Assembly (NCBI GenBank): GCA_033809415.1
Contig: JAPXLT010000080.1
Coordinates: forward strand, 1-16,541
Source of the DNA: JAQVUB01 sp033809415
GTDB taxonomy: Bacteria; Verrucomicrobiota; Lentisphaeria; Oligosphaerales; Oligosphaeraceae
Direction: 5' to 3'
Length of the DNA stretch: 16,541 nt
Shown piece after piece: positions 7,739 to 13,079 of this stretch. The notes below the pieces were generated by a model that was given only the letters and a program-made list of their open reading frames with translations, ran no database searches and was not told the DNA's origin. The position numbers and the translations under genes are program-made. The first letter of the stretch is position 1. Each line of letters starts with the position of its first letter.

Positions 7739-7775
7739 CAGGTTTAAAAAGTGGCGCGACCGTCCCGGTTGTGAT
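7739..7775 (+). repeat. 37-nt hairpin element, copy A
   Basis: It matches 12909-12945 at 34 of 37 positions (both begin CAGGTTTAAAAAGT). It can form a 6-bp stem, CGACCG (7757-7762) with CGGTTG (7766-7771), around a TCC loop. Two of the three differences from the other copy fall in the stem and keep it paired through wobbles. It lies 64 bases after the hipA stop. This and the next three entries make up most of the 7675-8155 gap, in which I see no gene. Confidence 0.8.
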
Positions 7776-7810
7776 GGTGCCTTTCGTCTTTTCCTGCTGA
7801 ATGACAGAGA

Positions 7811-7871
7811 CAGGGTGCAGGGTGCAGGGTGCAGGGTGCAGGGTGCAGGGTGCAGGGTGCAGGGTGCAGGG
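7811..7871 (+). repeat. 7-bp tandem repeat CAGGGTG, 8 copies
   Basis: Eight perfect CAGGGTG units (7811-7866) are followed by a partial CAGGG. Perfect identity suggests recent slippage expansion and probable copy-number variation between strains. The period is not a multiple of 3, and the open frames through it on both strands reflect only the lack of stop codons. GGGTGCAGGGGGC at 12895-12907, beside the other hairpin element, looks like an unexpanded version. Confidence 0.9.
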
Positions 7872-7877
7872 GACAGA

Positions 7878-7892
7878 GTGCGTAGTGCGTGG
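7878..7892 (+). repeat. GTGCGTAGTGCGTGG repeat unit
   Basis: The 15-mer GTGCGTAGTGCGTGG is also found exactly at 12861-12875, with a near-copy following to 12890, and related sequence occurs inverted at 13021-13043. It is a module of the composite intergenic repeat. Confidence 0.7.
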
Positions 7893-7908
7893 AGACGCCC
7901 GTCTTCCA

Positions 7909-8007
7909 TCCGACCTGTCCGACCTGTCCGACCTGTCCGACCTGTCCGACCCGTCCGACCTGTCCGATCCGTCCGATCCGTCCGACCCGTCCGACCCGTC
8001 CGACCCG
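7909..8007 (+). repeat. 9-bp tandem repeat, 11 units
   Basis: Eleven units of TCCGACCTG and variants (TCCGACCCG, TCCGATCCG) run without interruption over 99 bp. Variants cluster toward the 3' side. Permuted, the unit is CTGTCCGAC, close to the CTGTCCACA unit at 12984-13010. Because 9 is a multiple of 3 and the unit has no stop in any frame, long repetitive reading frames appear on both strands. These encode only tripeptide repeats and lack a credible start, so I do not call a gene. Confidence 0.92.
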
Positions 8008-8155
8008 TCACAAAAAGGCAAAAAAGGCAACTTGGGAGTTTTTAGACTCTTGCGCTTGATTTTCCAGCCAATAGAAATATCTTTCAGCTACTGTTGCTAT
8101 TGGTCAATTTGTGCTTGTAGCTGTTTGTACAGGTAATGAAAAAGGAATAACGAAC

Positions 8156-8851
8156 ATGATTGAAAAGATCATTCCTTTTGGATATTATATAATCCGCACA
8201 AATCATACAAAAGACTTGCCGCCTGGCTGCCCTCCGGAGTACATATCCGTTGCAGGATGCATTTGTGAGGCGGTAATACCCGATGCGGACAATATTCCAT
8301 TGGAATCATCTCATTTCGAGCCTGAAGTATTGGCGGAAAAGTGGAAGTTATCATTGGATGCCGCCAATGAACTTATGCGATTCAACCGAAAACACATTGC
8401 AAAAATAAACTATGCTCTGCTAAACTACATGAGTTATGAGACCGCCCGAGAAGTAAAAAACACCTTCTTTCAGGAGCAAAATGAGATTGCTTTGATAGGA
8501 CTTGGGGCGCTGGACCCAGACCTTCTGGCAAATTCTGATATTCAACAGGTATCCCCCCTGCCGAAACATGGGAAACTGTTGGGATATGATCTTTACGAAA
8601 TCGGCAATTGTGTTCCCGATGACGATGAAATACAAAAGCCGGATTATGCAAGAAACGACATAATGGGACTGGGCTGCGCCATTTGTTGCTGTGATGCAAA
8701 GGGTGAAATTCCGGCAAGACTGGGAATAACTCTCAACCGTTGGGGATTGTATCCCGATGACGATGCCGCGATACGGGCGCAGACCTTGATCAATCGGGAA
8801 CGACTCGGAGAGCCTCGTTACTATATCCCGCTGGCATTGTTTCAATTGTAA
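8156..8851 (+). CDS. Hypothetical protein, 231 residues
   Basis: I do not recognise this family. The ATG at 8156 has AGGA about 9 bases upstream; an in-frame GTG at 8111 would add 15 residues but lacks such a site. There is no signal peptide or membrane segment, so it is probably cytoplasmic and soluble. The middle (about 55-110) looks helical. The C-terminal part has KLLGYDLYEIGN (140-151), a cysteine cluster GLGCAICCCD (171-180) and ARLGITLNRWGLYPDDDAAIRAQTLI (187-212). The pattern LLGYD...C..LGI.LN..GL..D...A is faintly like small immunity proteins of polymorphic-toxin loci, but this is a weak impression. It stands alone between the repeat array and the right-hand inverted repeat, on the hipBA strand. 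Base composition is more AT-rich than its neighbours. Confidence 0.75.
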   Translation: MIEKIIPFGYYIIRTNHTKDLPPGCPPEYISVAGCICEAVIPDADNIPLESSHFEPEVLAEKWKLSLDAANELMRFNRKHIAKINYALLNYMSYETAREVKNTFFQEQNEIALIGLGALDPDLLANSDIQQVSPLPKHGKLLGYDLYEIGNCVPDDDEIQKPDYARNDIMGLGCAICCCDAKGEIPARLGITLNRWGLYPDDDAAIRAQTLINRERLGEPRYYIPLALFQL

Positions 8852-8868
8852 TCCCCCTGACGCAATGG

Positions 8869-8887
8869 CGTAAAGCCGACCTTGGCA
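8869..8887 (+). repeat. 19-bp perfect inverted repeat, right copy
   Basis: CGTAAAGCCGACCTTGGCA, the exact reverse complement of 5988-6006. It begins 17 bases after the stop of the 231-residue gene. Confidence 0.85.
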
Positions 8888-8918
8888 CACAAGAATTTCG
8901 CCGGAGCAGGCTCACCCG

Positions 8919-8969
8919 TCAAAGCAGCAACCCTACAAATTTTCCGTGCTTTCCGTGCTTTCCGTGGAC
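8919..8969 (+). repeat. 51-bp dispersed repeat, right copy
   Basis: Ungapped partner of 5887-5937 (42 of 51 matches) in the opposite orientation. Here the three 9-bp units are nearly perfect (TTTCCGTGC, TTTCCGTGC, TTTCCGTGG at 8941-8967). The hairpin repeat copy follows 6 bases later; on the left side this junction is absent. Confidence 0.75.
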
Positions 8970-8997
8970 AAAAAATGGGTTGTGGACGCTAGTCCAC
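8970..8997 (-). terminator. Possible terminator of the 552-residue DUF4091 gene
   Basis: On the minus strand the hairpin GTGGAC-TAGC-GTCCAC (8997 to 8982) is followed after 6 bases by six T (8975 to 8970), 53 bases past the stop of the gene ending at 9050. The stem is short and the T-run is displaced, so termination is possible but not strong. The stem is part of hairpin repeat copy 3. Confidence 0.3.
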
Positions 8998-9030
8998 GCC
9001 AAGTCTGTTTGTGTGGTTCGTGGTTAAAAA
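8976..9030 (+). repeat. Dispersed hairpin repeat, copy 3
   Basis: Ungapped match to 36-90 (44 of 55). The stem is GTGGAC (8982-8987), loop GCTA, GTCCAC (8992-8997). Compared with copy 1, the fifth pair changes from G-C to A-T on both arms together, a true compensatory change. Confidence 0.8.
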
Positions 9031-9049
9031 ATAAGTTGTACCTAAGTGT

Positions 9050-10708
9050 TCAGGCTTGCAGGGCAGCCATCAGGCGTTGCCGCAACTCGAGTATCCATTC
9101 TGCGGAGCATGGATACTCTGTCATTGTTATCGGTTTGGCAATGTCCTTGCGAATCATTTCCTCGACAGCGGGTCGCCCGAGTTTGGATGCGGCAAGTTCC
9201 AGCAGCCTGACATCTTGCATGGCCTCCCGCATCAGTTCATTACGCAGGGAGTCCAACGGGCCTTCCGCCCCCGGATAGACTAGAAAGGCATCACCTGAAG
9301 GGAAGCTTCTGTTGGCATCCGTAGTTGCAAAAACGTTGATTTCCGTGTCAAGGGAATACTGCGTGTACCAGAAATTGAACCCCCATTGCAGGAAGCCGCT
9401 GACACCGTGAAGCCACAACAGAATGCCAATCACACGGGTGCGTCCGGACGTCATGGCAAAGAAACGGTTGGGAATCTTATCCCCGATGCAGCAGTAATAA
9501 GCCCAAACTTCCTGAACTTTTCCGCGAAAATCCTGTATGTGCGTCAAATAGGGAATCGGATTCTGCACAAGTCCCTGTTCCAAAAAGGCAGGATCACTGA
9601 GTGCATCCAGTGTCGGAAACTCCTCCAGCACACTCCTCATCAGGTTGGCAGCGTGCCTGAAAGATTCCAAATGCTCCTCTGTAGGTTCGTCCGAAACTGC
9701 AAACCAGCATTTTCCAGAGAGTCCCAAACTCCTTAGAAGCGGCAGGAGTTGTTTCATCAGCTGCGCTAGAAACGACGCATATTCGGAGGATTCTGCGGGG
9801 ACATGCCAACCGAAATATTTTTCCTCGCGCCCATCAACTTTAACCATGATCTTCGGCGTGGCGTGAGCACCCCATTGCGTAAAGGCATGGGACATTTCAA
9901 AGAACTTCATTCCGCATCGCTGCGCCAATTTCAGGTACCGTGTCAACCGACTGAAATTAAAGACAAACTTTTCCCCCTGCTTTTCGATTTCGAGGAGCTG
10001 AATCGTCGGGCGTTCCGTTCCGACTGCCGTATCCAGCGGCGGCGTCCAGAGCGGCGTATACAACATATTGATTCCATGGTCGGCGGCATTGCCGATGTAC
10101 TTCTCCAACAGCGTCCAATATGCTTCGCTCCATGGTTCCACACGGTATTGCTTATAGATGCAGTCCGCATGAAGCCATTCCAGGCGCTTCAGCTTCTGTG
10201 GCAGCAGAACCTGAGAGAGAATTTCCAAGCGATAAGTCAGAATTTTATCATAGACACCATCAGGCGACAGAGGATTCCCATCGAAGGAAACGACATGGAA
10301 CGGGATATCGAAAAGGCCTGGCTGCTGTTCCTCAGGAATGCGAACCGTAATCCAGAGTGCTGTCCATCCGCTAGCGAGAGCCTTAAACATTCCTCCCGCT
10401 TCCAAAGGATAGAGCAAGTCAGGATAGAGGCCCGGGCGTCCGTCATAATAGAGATTGTGATCGCCCCGGTTTGAGGTTGGGAGATCGGATGGCATGTTTC
10501 TAACGGTACGGATGGTCACATGACGCGCCAACGGCCCATCAACCGAAATGGACAGACATTTCCAGCTATCACCGGTCTCCACCAGGAAAGCAATCTGAAA
10601 AGAAAAAACCTCCCCGCGCAACGCCTGTCCACATGTAATCTCATCTGCGGAGAGTTCCTGAACCGGAAAGACTTTTTCCAGCGAACTTATGAAGCGTGTC
10701 TGAATCAT
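9050..10708 (-). CDS. DUF4091 / GH123-like glycoside hydrolase, no signal peptide
   Basis: A 552-residue protein resembling GH123 (beta-N-acetylgalactosaminidase-type) enzymes with a C-terminal DUF4091 segment. Visible order: N-terminal beta-rich region about 10-165, a barrel-like catalytic region about 175-450, and a DUF4091 tail about 465-510. The motif FAVSDEP (336-342) contains the adjacent D340-E341 expected for the substrate-assisted GH123 mechanism. GFLQWGFNFW (438-447) resembles the substrate-side aromatic stretch. The tail LVYPG...LDSLRNELMREAMQDVRLLELA matches the family C-terminus. I chose the ATG at 10708, which has AAGGA about 10 bases upstream; the frame continues to a TTG at 10867 but that segment is low-quality and crosses a run of eight C. 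There is no export signal. The sialidase-like gene ends 200 bases upstream on the same strand. The substrate is inferred. Confidence 0.82.
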   Translation of the reverse strand: MIQTRFISSLEKVFPVQELSADEITCGQALRGEVFSFQIAFLVETGDSWKCLSISVDGPLARHVTIRTVRNMPSDLPTSNRGDHNLYYDGRPGLYPDLLYPLEAGGMFKALASGWTALWITVRIPEEQQPGLFDIPFHVVSFDGNPLSPDGVYDKILTYRLEILSQVLLPQKLKRLEWLHADCIYKQYRVEPWSEAYWTLLEKYIGNAADHGINMLYTPLWTPPLDTAVGTERPTIQLLEIEKQGEKFVFNFSRLTRYLKLAQRCGMKFFEMSHAFTQWGAHATPKIMVKVDGREEKYFGWHVPAESSEYASFLAQLMKQLLPLLRSLGLSGKCWFAVSDEPTEEHLESFRHAANLMRSVLEEFPTLDALSDPAFLEQGLVQNPIPYLTHIQDFRGKVQEVWAYYCCIGDKIPNRFFAMTSGRTRVIGILLWLHGVSGFLQWGFNFWYTQYSLDTEINVFATTDANRSFPSGDAFLVYPGAEGPLDSLRNELMREAMQDVRLLELAASKLGRPAVEEMIRKDIAKPITMTEYPCSAEWILELRQRLMAALQA

Positions 10709-10908
10709 ATTTGAACCAATCCTTATTATCAAAAATTCACATAACCACCCAGAACTGCGGCATAGCCTGGTGTCTACAATCCGTTTTTTTAGCAACGAAA
10801 AGGCATCACTTGGGCAAAACAGGGGGGGGATATGCGAACCCACAATCTGATCTGGTGTTTTCTCCAACTCTCCCGTCGGAGCAACAATCTTATAAAGTCA
10901 GAAGCAAT

Positions 10909-12687
10909 TCAGATTTCATTTTCCATATTCATTTCCATGGACTCGAGCATGATGCCGAAAGGATCAGCGCCTGCCGAGGTTGTTTGAATATGCAGATAGC
11001 TTATCCCCGTCTTGGTTGGGCGCAGAAAAGCTGCTGGAAGGATGCTGCCGTCATCAATTTGGAATGTGGCATCTGTTTTTTCACAGTTCCATCGCAATGT
11101 TAATGTATGCCAGCAATTCAGCGTTGCTTCAGACTTATGCTCAAATATACCAAGTCGGTCGACTTCCACAGAAATGGATGCATACTCCACGGCAATAGGA
11201 TCGCTTGGGTTGATCCAGCGATCAGTCAAGATAAAGCGCGTTCCTTCACTCCCTTGTACCTGACGGAAACGAATCCGGACAGTGCCTGAAAAAGCAGCCG
11301 GGAAATTCCAAACGACGCCTTCGCAGTCTGAAATCAGCCGTGGATCGGGATGGCACCCGATCAACATCACTTCACGGTCGAGTCGTTCAGGGTGCGGCAT
11401 AAGAACAGCTCCCGGACGACGGTTATAGGCACAATGACCGGTTATGCCGCGAAAACCGCCGACAATACTTTTATGGTAAAGATGATTGGAAATATAGCGA
11501 GTGCCATGACTAAAATCTTCAAAACGCGATTTCTCATCCAGCCACCCAGGATCAAACAGCACATAGCGCCGACAATATATATTTTGTCCTGCTGCCAGCA
11601 GAACTTTCCCATTCGGAAGTTCAACTGCTTGATTTTGATGAACACTCTTGTCATTATGTTCAAACCCAAACATCTTGGAACGAAAATCGGCATCGTTTCG
11701 AGCGGGGTTCAGAAGCACCTCTCTAAATCCACGCCAGGTTTTGCCGCAGTCGGATGATATTGCGGCATGCAGCGCATCACGATTGGTAAATGCATCTTCC
11801 GCAATGCCCTTGATAATATGATTGTCATTTCCCCCTATTTGAGAGCGATGATCGACCTCGGGCAGCGGAACCGTGTTGTTCCATATTGCCAGAATTCGAT
11901 CACCGGAAAGGCGGTATAAGCCAGGCATCGTTGCACATGCAAAGAAAAGCGATGGTTCCGGCTTCGACCAAGTCAGCCCGAAATCCCGGGAAATTGATTC
12001 ATAATGCTGATCGTGGGCGCAACGCAGCAAGGCATGCAAGGTGCCATCCGGATATTCGCAAATGACTGGTTCAATCCCGCAGTGGATCCAGCGCGCACCG
12101 CCGTGTCCGGGCAGTGGCGCGGCCGGGAGTTCCGGAGCAATGCAATCAACCTTTACCCATGTTTTTCCATCGTCATCAGAATAAAGGACTCCCCAGCTGA
12201 CGATATTGTTGTTGTCCCGGTATTCAAAGCCGGCCAGCAGGCGCTTGATTCGCCTTAATGGCAATATCTGACGCTGGATATGAAGGTTAAGCCCCAATAT
12301 TTTACGGGTGGTAAAAGATCCATCCGGAGATTCGGCCTGAGTACAGTATACCCCTGGTTCGGCATAGGAGGCCAGAAACGTATTCCGGAGACTAAAATGG
12401 CCGTCATGCCTTCCCCCGTAATTATGAAGCACGATCCAGCATTTGTTCCATGGGATTTGGGTCATGGCGCCAGGATGGGGCTCTGTGATTGGCTCCGTAA
12501 TCCAATTCAAGCCGCCGTCATGGCTCTTCATTACGATAGGAAGCATATCTTCCGGGCCGCGCGATTCGTCATGCAGAGAAGAACCGTAATGCCGTATCTC
12601 GCCACCCGGCAGCAGCATCATATCCATGTGAGCATCGTCCGGCACAACACCGGTGACTACAGGTTCCCAGATTTTTGCCCTGTACAT
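10909..12687 (-). CDS. BNR-repeat sialidase-like protein with C-terminal LamG-like domain
   Basis: A 592-residue protein with a six-bladed-propeller sialidase-like fold predicted from four Asp boxes (SxDxGxxW): SHDGGLNW (55-62), SDDDGKTW (170-177), SRDFGLTW (233-240) and SSDCGKTW (311-318). The sequence between boxes carries sialidase-like phrases such as EYPDGTLHALLR (211-222) and VELPNGKVLLAAG (355-367). About 455-585 is beta-rich, ends DPFGIMLESMEM and looks like a concanavalin/LamG-like sugar-binding domain. The ATG has AAGGACAAGGG just upstream. No signal peptide is seen and the frame offers no longer start. Asp boxes also occur in non-sialidase propellers, and I cannot confirm the catalytic arginine triad and Tyr/Glu pair, so the substrate is uncertain. 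Its neighbours favour a role in host- or animal-type glycan breakdown. Confidence 0.8.
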   Translation of the reverse strand: MYRAKIWEPVVTGVVPDDAHMDMMLLPGGEIRHYGSSLHDESRGPEDMLPIVMKSHDGGLNWITEPITEPHPGAMTQIPWNKCWIVLHNYGGRHDGHFSLRNTFLASYAEPGVYCTQAESPDGSFTTRKILGLNLHIQRQILPLRRIKRLLAGFEYRDNNNIVSWGVLYSDDDGKTWVKVDCIAPELPAAPLPGHGGARWIHCGIEPVICEYPDGTLHALLRCAHDQHYESISRDFGLTWSKPEPSLFFACATMPGLYRLSGDRILAIWNNTVPLPEVDHRSQIGGNDNHIIKGIAEDAFTNRDALHAAISSDCGKTWRGFREVLLNPARNDADFRSKMFGFEHNDKSVHQNQAVELPNGKVLLAAGQNIYCRRYVLFDPGWLDEKSRFEDFSHGTRYISNHLYHKSIVGGFRGITGHCAYNRRPGAVLMPHPERLDREVMLIGCHPDPRLISDCEGVVWNFPAAFSGTVRIRFRQVQGSEGTRFILTDRWINPSDPIAVEYASISVEVDRLGIFEHKSEATLNCWHTLTLRWNCEKTDATFQIDDGSILPAAFLRPTKTGISYLHIQTTSAGADPFGIMLESMEMNMENEI

Positions 12688-12860
12688 TTTTCCCTTGTCC
12701 TTCTGTAATCACTAATCTTTCGAACCCCAGCTTTATGCTAAAACGGACACGATGATAATCTACCGCTACCGTCATTTTTTGCGAATGCGGCTTGAAGGCT
12801 TGGCGAGCTGTTTATTTCTATTTTGTAATCCCTCTGTAGTACAGGGTTCAGGGGAATGGG

Positions 12861-12890
12861 GTGCGTAGTGCGTGGTGCGTAGTGCGTTGG
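12861..12890 (+). repeat. GTGCGTAG-type direct repeat, two units
   Basis: Two consecutive 15-bp units, GTGCGTAGTGCGTGG and TGCGTAGTGCGTTGG. The first equals 7878-7892. Similar sequence is inverted at 13021-13043, so the two ends of this composite repeat could pair across about 130 bases. Confidence 0.75.
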
Positions 12891-12908
12891 GAACGGGTGC
12901 AGGGGGCG

Positions 12909-12945
12909 CAGGTTTAAAAAGTAGCGCAACTGTCCCGGTTGTGAT
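12909..12945 (+). repeat. 37-nt hairpin element, copy B
   Basis: Partner of 7739-7775 (34 of 37). The stem CAACTG (12927-12932) with CGGTTG (12936-12941) and a TCC loop is kept, using a T-G wobble where copy A has C-G, and A-T where copy A has a G-T wobble. Confidence 0.8.
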
Positions 12946-12983
12946 TATTCTGACTGTCGTGGGGTACGGGGGATGTTCTTGTC

Positions 12984-13010
12984 CTGTCCACACTGTCCAC
13001 ACTGTCCACC
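12984..13010 (+). repeat. 9-bp tandem repeat CTGTCCACA, three units
   Basis: CTGTCCACA, CTGTCCACA, CTGTCCACC. It has the same period and CTGTCC core as the 11-unit array at 7909-8007 and the same relative position, downstream of the 37-nt hairpin element. Confidence 0.8.
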
Positions 13011-13020
13011 ACGTCTGACC

Positions 13021-13043
13021 CGCACTACGCACTAACGCACTAC
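13021..13043 (-). repeat. Inverted GTAGTGCG repeat
   Basis: The minus strand reads GTAGTGCGTTAGTGCGTAG then TGCG, an inverted version of 12861-12890. It closes the composite repeat on the side of the secreted DUF4091 gene, about 37 bases past that gene's stop. Confidence 0.7.
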
Positions 13044-13079
13044 AAAAGACTAACCCATTACTCTATTTTTTCCTCTGTT

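Larger units (their letters stand above)
12688..13079. other. Intergenic region with composite repeat
   Basis: This 392-bp gap between the sialidase-like gene and the secreted DUF4091 gene has no convincing gene. Its right half (about 12840-13045) is a second copy of the composite repeat seen after hipA; the modules are listed separately. The left part (about 12700-12840) shows nothing clear beyond the Shine-Dalgarno site of the sialidase-like gene. Confidence 0.7.

Noticed and set aside
7811..8007. Possible CRISPR array
   Set aside because: Units are 7 and 9 bp in direct tandem with no spacers, and no cas gene is present.
7644..8045. Overlapping long reading frames on both strands (PVRPVR-, DLSDPS-, GRTGRT-, SDGSDG-type repeats)
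   Set aside because: They exist because the 9-bp and 7-bp repeats contain no stop codons. They are compatible in several frames on both strands, lack ribosome binding sites and have no conserved domain.
5780..9049. Insertion sequence or integron
   Set aside because: No transposase, integrase or recombinase reading frame is present, and no attC-type core sites were recognised. Only the repeats themselves suggest mobility.
10709..10867. 53-residue N-terminal extension of the small DUF4091 protein
   Set aside because: It starts at TTG, crosses a C8 run and lacks family similarity, while the ATG at 10708 has a suitable AAGGA.
12738..13032. Small minus-strand frames in the gap between the sialidase-like and secreted DUF4091 genes
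   Set aside because: They translate the tandem repeats (WTVWTVWT-type peptides) and have no supporting start signal or conservation.
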